Below are positions 40,785 through 48,868 of a DNA stretch of 64,000 nucleotides, in pieces. Both the position numbers and the translations under genes were made by a program. The notes under the pieces were generated by a model that saw only the letters and a list, made by a program, of their open reading frames with translations, was not told the DNA's origin and ran no database searches. The stretch covers positions 1 to 64,000 of the forward strand of contig NZ_QMIM01000012.1 of assembly GCF_003287355.1 (NCBI RefSeq), in the 5' to 3' direction. Within the stretch, counting starts at the first letter, position 1. Each line of letters opens with the position of its first letter. The DNA comes from Halorubrum sp. 48-1-W. Lineage in GTDB: Archaea; Halobacteriota; Halobacteria; Halobacteriales; Haloferacaceae.

Positions 40785-42779
40785 TCAGTCGTCGTTCGCC
40801 TTGGCTTGGATCTCCGCGACGATCTCCGGGTTACGAAGCGTGCTGGTGTTGCCGATCTCTTCGCCGTCGGCGATGTTCTCGAGCAGTCGGCGCATGATCT
40901 TGCCCGACCGGGTCTTCGGGAGGTCGGGGCTGAAGACGACCCGCTCGGGGCGGGCGATCGGACCGATCGCGTCCTCGACGCCCGCGACGATCCGCTCGCG
41001 GAGCTCGTCGTTCCCCTCGTAGCCGTCCTCCGTGATCACGTACGCGTAGACGGCCTCGCCTTTGATGTCGTGGTTCCCGCCGACGACGGCGGCCTCGGCG
41101 ACCCCCTCGACGCCGACGATCGCCGACTCGATCTCCATCGTGCCGAGCCGGTGGCCCGAGACGTTGATCACGTCGTCGACGCGGCCGAGCACGGTGATGT
41201 AGCCGTCCTCGTCGATCTTCGCGCCGTCCTCGGGGAAGTACACCCAGTCGTCGGGGTCGCTCGAGTCCGTGTCGGAGTACTCCGCCCAGTACTCGTCGAT
41301 GAACCGCTCGTCGTTCTTGTACAGCGTCCGGAGCATCCCCGGCCACGGCTTCTGAACCGTGAGGTAGCCGGCCTGTCCGGGCTCGATCTCCTCGCCCCTC
41401 GTGTCGAGGATCTCCACGTCGAGTCCCGGTAGCGGCGGCCCGGCGGACCCCGGCTTCATGTCCTTGATGCCGGGAAGGGTAGTGATCATCATCCCGCCCG
41501 TCTCGGTCTGCCACCACGTGTCGACGACGGGGCACTCCTCGTCGCCGATGTGCTTGTAGTACCACTTCCAGGCGCGCGGGTTGATCGGCTCGCCGACGGT
41601 TCCGAGCAGGCGGAGGCTCGAGAGGTCGTGGGAGGCGGGGTACTCCTCGCCCCACTTCATGAACGCCCGGATCGCTGTCGGCGCGGTGTACAGCTGGGTC
41701 GCCTCGTGCTCCTCGATTATCTCCCAGAGGCGGTCACGGTCGGGGTGATCGGGCGTCCCCTCGTACATCATCGTCGTCGTTCCGAGCGCGAGCGGCCCGT
41801 AGACGATGTAGGAGTGGCCCGTGATCCAGCCGATGTCGGCCGAACAGAAGTAGGTGTCCTCCGGTTTGACGTCGAGGACCGCCTGCGAGGTCCACGAGGC
41901 CCACGAGAGGTACCCGCCCGTGGTGTGTTTCACGCCCTTGGGTTTCCCGGTGGTCCCGGACGTGTACATCAGAAAGAGCATGTCCTCGGCGTCCCGCGTG
42001 ACAGGGTCGACCTCGGCGCCGGCGTGCTCCTCGACGAGGTCGCCGTAGTCGAGCTGGTCGTCGCCGAGATCGTGGCCGAAGTCGTCACCGTTCGAGCCGA
42101 GCCGGTCGACGACGACGGTCGTCGTCCCGTGGTCGACGTTCGCGAGGCCCTCGTTGGCCTTCTCGAGGTGGTCGAGGGGGTCGCCGCGCCGGTAGTAGCC
42201 GTCGCAGGTGACGAGGTACTCCGAGTCCGCGGAGTTCATCCGCGTCGCGAGCGCCTCCGCGGAGAACCCGGCGAAGACGACGCTGTGCGGTGCGCCGATC
42301 CGCGCACACGCCAGCATCGCGATCGGCAGCTCCGGGATCATCGGCATGTACATCGTGACCACGTCGTCCTCCTCGACGCCGATGTCCCGCAGGGCCGCCG
42401 CGAACTCGTTGACCTCGCGGTGGAGCCCCTCGTAGGTGTACGTGCGGTCCGCCTCGTCGACCGGCTCGCCGATCCACTCGATGGCGGCCTCGTCGCCGCG
42501 CTCTTCGAGGTGTCGGTCGAGGCAGTTCGCCGAGGCGTTCAGCTCGCCGCCGGTGAACCACTCGTAGAACGGCGGGTCGTCGTCGTCGAGCACCCGGTCG
42601 TAGTCCGTCTCCCAGTCGAGGAGGTCGGCCGCTCCCTCCCAACACTCCGGCCAGTTCTCCTCGAACTCCTCGTAGATGCCCGGGTCCGATACGTTCGCCT
42701 GCTCGACGAACGAGTCGGACGGTTCGAACACCTCCTGTTCCGCCAGTCTCGCCTCCAGTTGTCCGTCTTCCTCCGTCAT
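40785..42779 (-). CDS. acs: Acetyl-CoA synthetase (AMP-forming)
   Basis: Activates acetate to acetyl-CoA via acetyl-AMP. The 664-residue length is normal. The ATP loop is LMYTSGTTGKPKGVKH, the acetyl/AMP pocket TWWQTETGGM, the hinge and A8 region VINVSGHRLGTMEIE, and the acetylatable lysine PKTRSGKIMRRLL. The start is MTEEDG at 42779; an alternative six codons upstream is MYMIEP. A TATA box and three 33-bp repeats lie upstream. The order symporter, acs, Bat-type regulator, second acs suggests an acetate uptake and activation cluster. Confidence 0.95.
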   Translation of the reverse strand: MTEEDGQLEARLAEQEVFEPSDSFVEQANVSDPGIYEEFEENWPECWEGAADLLDWETDYDRVLDDDDPPFYEWFTGGELNASANCLDRHLEERGDEAAIEWIGEPVDEADRTYTYEGLHREVNEFAAALRDIGVEEDDVVTMYMPMIPELPIAMLACARIGAPHSVVFAGFSAEALATRMNSADSEYLVTCDGYYRRGDPLDHLEKANEGLANVDHGTTTVVVDRLGSNGDDFGHDLGDDQLDYGDLVEEHAGAEVDPVTRDAEDMLFLMYTSGTTGKPKGVKHTTGGYLSWASWTSQAVLDVKPEDTYFCSADIGWITGHSYIVYGPLALGTTTMMYEGTPDHPDRDRLWEIIEEHEATQLYTAPTAIRAFMKWGEEYPASHDLSSLRLLGTVGEPINPRAWKWYYKHIGDEECPVVDTWWQTETGGMMITTLPGIKDMKPGSAGPPLPGLDVEILDTRGEEIEPGQAGYLTVQKPWPGMLRTLYKNDERFIDEYWAEYSDTDSSDPDDWVYFPEDGAKIDEDGYITVLGRVDDVINVSGHRLGTMEIESAIVGVEGVAEAAVVGGNHDIKGEAVYAYVITEDGYEGNDELRERIVAGVEDAIGPIARPERVVFSPDLPKTRSGKIMRRLLENIADGEEIGNTSTLRNPEIVAEIQAKANDD

Positions 42780-42808
42780 GGGTTCGATCATATACACCGA
42801 CAGGGCCT

Positions 42809-42816
42809 ACATAAAC
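42809..42816 (-). promoter_or_regulatory. TATA box of acs
   Basis: Minus-strand GTTTATGT lies about 30-37 nt before the acs ATG in an AT-rich island that also contains the run ACGATTTTTCGTATTTAGGG further upstream. Confidence 0.5.
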
Positions 42817-42872
42817 AACCACCCTAAATACGAAAAATCGTGAGGAATCCGGACGGACCCGGAGGGACCGAT

Positions 42873-42970
42873 CGTGGCGGTTCCGGGATCGACGGCGAGG
42901 ACACTCGTGGCGGCTCCGGGATCGACGGCGAAGACACTCGTGGCGGCTCCAGGATCGACGGCGACGGGAC
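42873..42970. repeat. Three 33-bp tandem repeats upstream of acs
   Basis: Units starting CGTGGCGGTTCCGGGATCG at 42873, 42906 and 42939 differ by only a few bases. They fill the gap between the Bat-type regulator's stop (42975) and the acs promoter. The period is three helical turns (33 bp), which would place repeated binding sites on one face of the DNA. Confidence 0.9.
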
Positions 42971-42974
42971 ACGA

Positions 42975-44750
42975 TCACACAGCGTCCCGCGTGTCGCGGT
43001 CCTCGAAGAGCGTCTCGAGCAGGGCGCGCTCCGCCTTCCGGAGGTGGTTGTGGAACGTCGGCGAGGAGACGTCCATGGCGTCGGCGACCTCCTCCGCCGT
43101 GCTCCCCCGCGGCCAGTCGAAGTAGCCGCTGTGGTACGCCGCCGACAACGTCGCCCACTGTCGGTCGGTGAGCCGGTCGGCGACGCCCTCCCGCAGGGTC
43201 GATTCGGTCCCGGGCGAGCGCGCGACCGACTCCTTGCTCACGAGCCGGGCGTCCGGGAACGATTCCCGGAGACCGTCGGCGATCCGCCGGACGTCGGTGC
43301 CGTCCGGCAGGTCGGCGACGACCCGAACCCGACCGTCCTCTGCGGCCGCCTCCCGGACGGTCGCGCCGTGTCCCGTGAGCGCGCGGACGATCGATCCGCC
43401 GGTCGCCCGGACCGACACCGCACAGCCGCCCTCGCGCGTCTCGATCACGCGGAGCTCGGAGAGACCGTCCGCCGCCTCGACCGCGTTCGCCACCGCCTGG
43501 GGGCCCGCGCCGGTCACGGCGAGGTACCATCGCGAGGCCGAGCCGGAGACCACGACCGTCGACTCGAGCGCGATCCGGCAGTCGAGCGCCGCGCTCGTCG
43601 ACGCGAGGAACGCGGCCTCCGACGCGGTGTGGAACTCGACCGCGGTGACCGTGTCGGAGTGGAGCAGGTCCCGCCAGCGGTCCGCCGTGACCGCCCAGCC
43701 GAGCGCGCGCCCGAGCGCCGTGACCGCCCGCCGTTCCCCCGGGGTCACCGGCTCGCCGTCAGCGAGGAGACACACGCGTCCGTAGTCGGTCCCCCGGTGT
43801 TCGACCGGAGCCGTCACCGCCCTCCCGCCCCCGTCCCGGACGTCGTCGAGCGCGGCCTCCCCGTCCGTGGCCGCGGCGAGGACGTCCTCTCGGTCGTCGG
43901 CGGGTCGACCGCGGACGACCCACGCTGCCCGCCAGCGGTCGCCGTCGGTGGCCCGCTCGACGACGGCCTCGAAGGCCGTCCCTCCCTCGGAGGCCGTCGC
44001 GATCGCCTCGAACGCGCCGAGGAGCGTGGAACCGCCGATCGCGTCCCCGTCGTCGGTTCGGTCTCCGTCGTCGGTTCGGTCTCCGTCGTCGGTTCGGTCT
44101 CCGTCGTCGGTTCGGTCCTCGTCGTCGAGGCCGCTTCCGTCGTCGACCCGATCCGCGTCGACGATCGCCGCCGCGATCGCCTGCCCGTCGAGCGGGTCGA
44201 GGTGGGGCTCCAACGCGTCCATCGTCTCCCACCCGCCCGCCTCGCGGACGACGTGCGGGTCGACCCCGCGGTCGACGAGCAGTCGCCGAGCGAAGGTTCG
44301 CCGGAGGTCACGGGGCGTCGTCGACGCCAACGACGGCTCGTCCCGGCGCTCAGCCGCGCGCTCGGCGGTCTCGCGCACCAGCATCTGGACGCGGCGTGCG
44401 GAGACGTCCACGAACGGGTCGGCGGGCGCGAGGTCTTCGCTTTCCGCGTACCGCTGGAGAGCCGCCGCCAGCGACGCCGAGACGGCCGTCTCGCGGTCGA
44501 TCGACGTGCCGGTCGGGCCGGAGCCGTCGCCCGAGTCGCCCTCGACCGATCCGCTCCCGGGCGCCGGGATCGAGAGGAGGTAGGCGTCGGGGATCGACCC
44601 CGCCTCACGGAGGTCACGCGGGCGGACGCGAACGATCTCGCCGGTCCGGAGGCCGACCTCGCCCGCGAGCCGGACGACGATCGCCGCCCGGTGTGTCCCC
44701 GCGGCCGTCACCAACGCGTCGTACGCGTCCGGGGGGAGCGTGTCGACCAT
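42975..44750 (-). CDS. Bat-type (bacterio-opsin activator) regulator with degenerate integrase domain
   Basis: A 591-residue regulator. Residues 1-190 resemble a tyrosine recombinase catalytic core: EVGLRTGEIVRVRPRDL with the first Arg (Arg35), TPRDLRRTFARRLL where the H-x-x-R His is Arg147, and GGWETMDALEPHL where the nucleophile Tyr is absent. It should therefore be inactive. A Thr/Asp linker holds four DRTDDG repeats (212-235). A GAF-like domain follows (about 245-385), then a bacterio-opsin activator domain and a C-terminal HTH_10 (LTDRQWATLSAAYHSGYF, then SSPTFHNHLRKAE). Flanked by two acetyl-CoA synthetase genes, it probably controls acetate metabolism (inference). Confidence 0.88.
   Translation of the reverse strand: MVDTLPPDAYDALVTAAGTHRAAIVVRLAGEVGLRTGEIVRVRPRDLREAGSIPDAYLLSIPAPGSGSVEGDSGDGSGPTGTSIDRETAVSASLAAALQRYAESEDLAPADPFVDVSARRVQMLVRETAERAAERRDEPSLASTTPRDLRRTFARRLLVDRGVDPHVVREAGGWETMDALEPHLDPLDGQAIAAAIVDADRVDDGSGLDDEDRTDDGDRTDDGDRTDDGDRTDDGDAIGGSTLLGAFEAIATASEGGTAFEAVVERATDGDRWRAAWVVRGRPADDREDVLAAATDGEAALDDVRDGGGRAVTAPVEHRGTDYGRVCLLADGEPVTPGERRAVTALGRALGWAVTADRWRDLLHSDTVTAVEFHTASEAAFLASTSAALDCRIALESTVVVSGSASRWYLAVTGAGPQAVANAVEAADGLSELRVIETREGGCAVSVRATGGSIVRALTGHGATVREAAAEDGRVRVVADLPDGTDVRRIADGLRESFPDARLVSKESVARSPGTESTLREGVADRLTDRQWATLSAAYHSGYFDWPRGSTAEEVADAMDVSSPTFHNHLRKAERALLETLFEDRDTRDAV
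44046..44117. repeat. Four 18-bp tandem repeats in the regulator linker
   Basis: The unit GTCGGTTCGGTCTCCGTC (plus-strand) repeats four times and encodes four DRTDDG hexapeptides. One copy shows a substitution; the others are identical. Confidence 0.9.
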
Positions 44751-44752
44751 TC

Positions 44753-44780
44753 GTTTCGTGATCGTTCGCTCATCCGAAAC
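44753..44780. promoter_or_regulatory. Inverted repeat GTTTCG-N16-CGAAAC, proximal copy
   Basis: GTTTCG (44753-44758) and CGAAAC (44775-44780) are separated by 16 nt, directly upstream of the Bat-type regulator ATG at 44750. A second site with the same arms and the same spacing lies 106 bp further upstream. This is a candidate operator for the regulator or another factor. Confidence 0.5.
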
Positions 44781-44858
44781 AAGGTTCTTGCGGTGGATCG
44801 CCGTTCGAACCGGAGCGTCGGAGGACTGTCGCGACGACGCGGGAACACCGCCATTTTC

Positions 44859-44886
44859 GTTTCGGGTTTGTCGGTATAAGCGAAAC
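44859..44886. promoter_or_regulatory. Inverted repeat GTTTCG-N16-CGAAAC, distal copy
   Basis: GTTTCG (44859-44864) and CGAAAC (44881-44886) with the same 16-nt spacer as the proximal copy. The spacer contains CTTATACC on the minus strand, a TATA-like box, so a bound protein would cover the promoter. The site ends one base before the second acetyl-CoA synthetase stop codon. Confidence 0.5.
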
Positions 44887-46857
44887 TTATTGAGTGTGCC
44901 CCTCGCCGCGGACCGTCGACTCGATCTCGCCGACGACCTCGGGGTTCCGGAGCGCGCTCACGTCGCCGAACTCCTCGCCGCGGGCGATGTCCTCCAGCAG
45001 TCGGCGCATGATCTTCCCCGACCGCGTCTTCGGGAGCTCCGGGGTGAAGACGGTCCGGTTCGGTCGTGCGACCTCCGCGACCGTCCCCGCAACCGCCTCC
45101 GCGATCACCTCGCGGAGGGCTTCGTCCGGCTCGACGTCACTGCGGGTCGTCACGTACGCCACGACTCCGCCGTCGCCGTCGCCGACGACCGCCGCCTCGG
45201 TGACGCCGTCGACCTCGACGATCGCCGACTCCAGCTCGGCGGTGTTGAACCGGCGTGCCCGGACGTTGATCACGTCGTCGACGCGGCCCAGGATCGTCAC
45301 GTAGCCGTCCTCGTCGACGGTCGCGCCGTCGCCGGTGCGGTAGCGCCACCCCTCTTCGCCCTCGATCCAGTACTCACAGCGGTACCGCTCGTCGCCCTCG
45401 CGTAGCCCGCGGAGCATACCGGGCCACGGCGACGCGATCGTGAGGTAGCCGGCCTCGCCCGGCTCCACGGGCTCGCCGTCGTCGTCGACGACGCGCGCGT
45501 CGATCCCCGGGAGCGGCGGACCGACCTTCCCGGGTTTCATCGGGGTGACGCCCGGCAGGGTCGCGAGGGCGATCGCCCCGGTTTCGGTCTGCCACCAGGT
45601 GTCGACGACGGGCGCGTCGCCGCCGCCGACGTGCTCGCGATACCACCGCCACGCCTTCGGCGTGATCGACTCGCCGACGGTCCCGAGCAGGCGGACGGAC
45701 GAGAGGTCGTGGGAGGCGGGGTACTCCGCACCCCACTTCATGAACGAACGGATCGCGGTGGGGGAGGTGTAGAAGACGTTCACGGCGTTGCGCTCGATCA
45801 GGTCCCACACACGGTCGCGGTCGGGGTAGTCGGGCGAGCCCTCGTAGAGCACCGCCGTCGTTCCGACCGAGAGCGGCCCGTACACCCCGTAGGAGTGGCC
45901 CGTGATCCAGCCGATGTCGGCGGCACACCAGTAGGTGTCGTCCGGCCGGACGTCGAGGACGTTCCGGGTCGTCCACGTCACGTGCGCGAGGTAGCCGCCG
46001 GTGGCGTGCTCGACGCCCTTCGGCCGTCCCGTGGTCCCCGAGGTGTACATCACCAAGAGCAGGTCGGTCGCGTCGCGGACGACCGGCTCCACCGTCTCGC
46101 CGTCGTGTCCCGCGATCAGCGTCCCGTAGTCGTGCTCGTCCGGCCCGAGGGGGACGTGGAGCTCGTCGCCGAGCCGGTCGACGACGACGGTGGCCTCGAG
46201 GTCCGCGTCGGCCCGAAGCTGGGCGTTGTCCGCGCGCGACTTCTGGTTGAAGGCGTCCTCCCGGCGGTAGTAGCCGTCGCAGGTGACGAGGTACTCCGAG
46301 TCGGCCGCGTCGATCCGCGTCGCGAGCGCCTCCGCCGACAGCCCGGCGAAGACGACGTTGTGAGGCGCGCCGATGCGCGCGCAGGCGAGCATGGTCGCCG
46401 GTAGCTCCGGGATCATCGGGAGGTAGATCGTGACGACGTCGTCCTCGCCGACGCCCAGCTCCCGCAGGCCCGCCGCGGTGGCGTTCACCTCGCGGTGGAG
46501 GTCCGCGTAGGTGTACGACCGGCGCTCCCCGCGCTTGCCGAACCAGCGGATCGCGAGCCGGTTACGCCGGTCGGCGAGGTGGCGGTCGACGCAGTTGACG
46601 GCGGCGTTGAGTCGGCCGTCGGGGAACCACTCGTAGAACGGCGGGTCGCCGTCGTCGAGCACCGTCTCTGGATAGCGATCCCACTCGAGGAGGTCGGCAG
46701 CCGCCCGCCACGCGTCGGGCCAGTCGGCAGCGAACGAGTCGTACACGTCGGCGTCGGCGACGGCGGCCGACTCGCGGAACGCCTCCGGCGGATCGATCGC
46801 CCCCTCGTCGCCGGACGCGCTCCCCACGTGCCGGCCGTCGGCCCCGGCATCGTCCAT
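44887..46857 (-). CDS. Second acetyl-CoA synthetase-like AMP ligase, diverged
   Basis: A 656-residue AMP-forming ligase closely related to the acs product. The core motifs are intact: LVMYTSGTTGRPKGVEH, DTWWQTETGAIAL and the lysine loop PKTRSGKIMRRLL. The A8 hinge, VINVSGHRLGTMEIE in Acs, is VINVRARRFNTAELE here, changing the conserved S-G-H-R-L-G. That loop helps the thioester half-reaction, so substrate or kinetics may differ. Other acyl substrates such as propionate are possible. Start MDDAGADG at 46857; longer frames run into the upstream promoter. Its own TATA-like GTATACTTT precedes it on the plus-strand copy near 46882. Confidence 0.85.
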   Translation of the reverse strand: MDDAGADGRHVGSASGDEGAIDPPEAFRESAAVADADVYDSFAADWPDAWRAAADLLEWDRYPETVLDDGDPPFYEWFPDGRLNAAVNCVDRHLADRRNRLAIRWFGKRGERRSYTYADLHREVNATAAGLRELGVGEDDVVTIYLPMIPELPATMLACARIGAPHNVVFAGLSAEALATRIDAADSEYLVTCDGYYRREDAFNQKSRADNAQLRADADLEATVVVDRLGDELHVPLGPDEHDYGTLIAGHDGETVEPVVRDATDLLLVMYTSGTTGRPKGVEHATGGYLAHVTWTTRNVLDVRPDDTYWCAADIGWITGHSYGVYGPLSVGTTAVLYEGSPDYPDRDRVWDLIERNAVNVFYTSPTAIRSFMKWGAEYPASHDLSSVRLLGTVGESITPKAWRWYREHVGGGDAPVVDTWWQTETGAIALATLPGVTPMKPGKVGPPLPGIDARVVDDDGEPVEPGEAGYLTIASPWPGMLRGLREGDERYRCEYWIEGEEGWRYRTGDGATVDEDGYVTILGRVDDVINVRARRFNTAELESAIVEVDGVTEAAVVGDGDGGVVAYVTTRSDVEPDEALREVIAEAVAGTVAEVARPNRTVFTPELPKTRSGKIMRRLLEDIARGEEFGDVSALRNPEVVGEIESTVRGEGHTQ

Positions 46858-46980
46858 GGGGGTACTCCAGACCGGAGAACCGTATACTTTGTCCGGCGCC
46901 CCCGTCTCACTACCCTCACCCCTCTTCGGTCCACCCCCGTCCGATCCCGGCGACGACGGTACGGTCCGATCGTGTGGGAC

Positions 46981-47006
46981 GGGTGCTTTCGCACCCAACA
47001 TTTATT
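46981..47006. promoter_or_regulatory. Hairpin and TATA box before the small conserved gene at 47031
   Basis: GGGTGC-TTTC-GCACCC is a perfect 6-bp inverted repeat (46981-46996), directly followed by the TATA-like TTTATT (47001-47006), 25-30 nt before the ATG at 47031. It may be an operator overlapping the upstream promoter element. Confidence 0.4.
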
Positions 47007-47030
47007 GCCGGTAGTTTCGCATGTTACCAC

Positions 47031-47288
47031 ATGACAGAACGGAGCGGCAGGTACGTCGTCGTCAGGGTACGCAACGATCACGACGCGATGACGGTCCGGG
47101 ACCCCTCCCGGAACAGCACGTTTCACGTCGTCGAATGTGACGGCGAGGAGTTCGAGGACGTGCTCGACGAGGTTGGCGTCGGCGACGTCGTCCGGCTCGA
47201 CCTCCGCAGGATCGGGCGTCGCGGGAACGCCTGGTGTGTGACGGACGCGCGTTCCGTGGGGGACGCGACGCCGGTCGTCGGCGATTGA
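47031..47288 (+). CDS. Small haloarchaeal protein of unknown function
   Basis: An 85-residue soluble protein, predicted as mostly beta strands: RYVVVRVRNDHDAMTVRDPS, then TFHVVECDGEEFEDVLDEVG, then VVRLDLRRIGRRGNAWCVTD. The pattern suggests a small OB-like or SH3-like barrel, but I recognise no family. The ATG at 47031 has a TATA box at the expected distance and begins MTERSGRY. There is no obvious partner. It is followed by a 17-bp tandem repeat array. Confidence 0.65.
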   Translation: MTERSGRYVVVRVRNDHDAMTVRDPSRNSTFHVVECDGEEFEDVLDEVGVGDVVRLDLRRIGRRGNAWCVTDARSVGDATPVVGD

Positions 47289-47327
47289 GGCGCCCTCGCC
47301 GCCGTCGAAGAGGCCGGACCGTTCGCC

Positions 47328-47446
47328 GCGAACGCACTGCCTCTGCGAACGCGCTGCCTCGGCGAACGCACTGCCTCTGCGAACGCGCTGCCTCGGCGAA
47401 CGCACTGCCTCGGCGAACGCACTGCCTCTGCGAACGCACTGCCTCT
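47328..47446. repeat. Seven-copy 17-bp tandem repeat
   Basis: The unit GCGAACGCACTGCCTCT, with A/G and CT/CG variants, occurs seven times without spacers between two convergent genes. The 17-bp period disrupts any reading frame. Two alternating variants suggest that blocks of two units were duplicated. Confidence 0.95.
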
Positions 47447-47470
47447 GCGACGGGACGGTTCCTCCGCCGA

Positions 47471-47935
47471 CTACATCCCCTCGACGCGCCGGAGCGTCGA
47501 CCGGACCTCCCCGGGGGTCGCGTACGGGCCGCCCTCCACGCGGTGGTCCGGGAGGACGATCGGGAGCGGATTCCCGCGGAGCGCCCGCGTCACCGACTCG
47601 AGGTCCGCAGCGTCGTTGTCGTCGAGGCCGGCCAGCCGCGTGAGCCGGCTCACGGACCAGGACTCGCCGGCGGGTAGCTCGCGGAGCGTCTCCAGCACCC
47701 GACGCTCGTCGGTCGGAACCGTGAGCCCGATATCGACGTCGTCGAACCGTTCGTCACCCCCCGCCAGATGGTCGCCGATCCGGTCGAGGAGCGGGTGATC
47801 GGCGTCGGCGTCGGCGGGGACGTCGGTCGGAAACGACACCGCGATCAGCTTCCCGCCGGCGAACCCCACCTCGACCGCCCGTCCGATCGCGTCGTACTCG
47901 CGCGCGAAGACACCGGAGACACCGGCCGTGGACAT
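47471..47935 (-). CDS. MGMT-like protein with the active Cys replaced by Asp (alkyltransferase-like)
   Basis: A 154-residue relative of O6-alkylguanine-DNA alkyltransferase. The C-terminal DNA-binding domain is recognisable: a winged helix-turn-helix (SWSVSRLTRLAGL), the Arg-finger stretch VTRALRGNPLPIVLP and the active loop. That loop reads LPDHRVEGG, so Asp130 stands where repair enzymes have Cys in PCHR. It cannot take up the alkyl group the usual way. Alkyltransferase-like proteins bind lesions and pass them to excision repair, but usually have Trp or Ala there, so Asp is unusual. Start ATG 47935; it is divergent from trpC. Confidence 0.85.
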   Translation of the reverse strand: MSTAGVSGVFAREYDAIGRAVEVGFAGGKLIAVSFPTDVPADADADHPLLDRIGDHLAGGDERFDDVDIGLTVPTDERRVLETLRELPAGESWSVSRLTRLAGLDDNDAADLESVTRALRGNPLPIVLPDHRVEGGPYATPGEVRSTLRRVEGM

Positions 47936-48004
47936 ACGCCCCGATCTGCGCCCGCGACGGTTAAATAGACCGAGGCGGTCGACGGCGGGGACGACTCTCC
48001 CGCA

Positions 48005-48037
48005 AGTCTTATGTACAGATACGTCCATTAGTGTACA
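48005..48037 (+). promoter_or_regulatory. trpC promoter with paired TGTACA boxes
   Basis: A TATA-like TCTTATG (about 48006-48012) is followed by two copies of the palindrome TGTACA at 48012-48017 and 48032-48037, exactly 20 bp apart and just before the trpC ATG at 48041. A dimeric repressor bound here would block the trp operon start (inference). Confidence 0.45.
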
Positions 48038-48040
48038 GTA

Positions 48041-48868
48041 ATGAACGATACAGCGGAGTTGGATCCGGCGGTACGGTCGATCCTCGCCACGGCCCGCGAC
48101 CGAGCGGGGACGGGCGGGCGAGACGATGGCGATCAGAGCGCAAACCGCGTCGCCGTCGACCCGCGCGACCTCCGGCCTGCCTTCGAGCGCGCCGAGGCCG
48201 ACGGGCGGGTCCCGGTGATCGCGGAGGTCAAGCCGACGAGCCCGACCGCGGACGGGACCCGCGAGGACGACCCCGTCGAGCTGGCCGAGTCGATGGTGGC
48301 GGGCGGGGCGGCCGCGCTGAGCGTGCTCACCGAGCCGGAGCACTTCGGCGGGAGCACGGGAACCCTCGAGCGCGTGCGCGAGGCGGTCGACGTGCCGGTC
48401 CTCCGGAAGGACTTCCTCGTGGCGGAGTCCCAGCTCGACGCCGTCGAGAGCGACGTGGTCCTGCTCATCGCCCGGTTCGTCGGCGACGACCTCCCCGCGT
48501 TGCTCTCGGCCGCCCGCGACCGCGGCTTCCAGGTCCTCGTCGAGGTCCACGACCGCGAGGAGCTCGCTGCCGCCGTCGACGCGGGCGCGACCACCATCGG
48601 CGTGAACAACCGCGACCTCGCGAGGCTCGAGGTCGACCTCGGGACCTTCGAGTCGGTCGCGCCGGCGGTCCCCGACGACGTTACCCTGATCGCCGAAAGC
48701 GGGATCGCGACGCCCGCTGACGCCCGCCGGATGCGCGCGGCCGGCGCGGACGCGCTGCTCGTCGGGAGCGCGATCATGGACGGCGACGTCGAGGCGAACA
48801 CGCGGGCGCTGACCCGTGCGAAAACCGACACTGACACCACGGACGAAGCCCAGGAGACACGTATATGA
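48041..48868 (+). CDS. trpC: Indole-3-glycerol phosphate synthase
   Basis: Catalyses ring closure in tryptophan biosynthesis. The TIM barrel starts [16 protein letters not shown] (catalytic Lys), then [26 protein letters not shown] and the Asn loop [14 protein letters not shown], ending [15 protein letters not shown] and ALLVGSAIM. 275 residues, with an acidic N-terminal extension. Its stop overlaps the trpB start by 4 bp. First gene of trpCBA. Confidence 0.97.
   Translation: MNDTAELDPAVRSILATARDRAGTGGRDDGDQSANRVAVDPRDLRPAFERAEADGRVPVIAEVKPTSPTADGTREDDPVELAESMVAGGAAALSVLTEPEHFGGSTGTLERVREAVDVPVLRKDFLVAESQLDAVESDVVLLIARFVGDDLPALLSAARDRGFQVLVEVHDREELAAAVDAGATTIGVNNRDLARLEVDLGTFESVAPAVPDDVTLIAESGIATPADARRMRAAGADALLVGSAIMDGDVEANTRALTRAKTDTDTTDEAQETRI

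Noticed and set aside
47328-47446. Repeat array considered as a CRISPR
   Set aside because: The units are contiguous with no spacers and only 17 bp long, and no cas genes are nearby.
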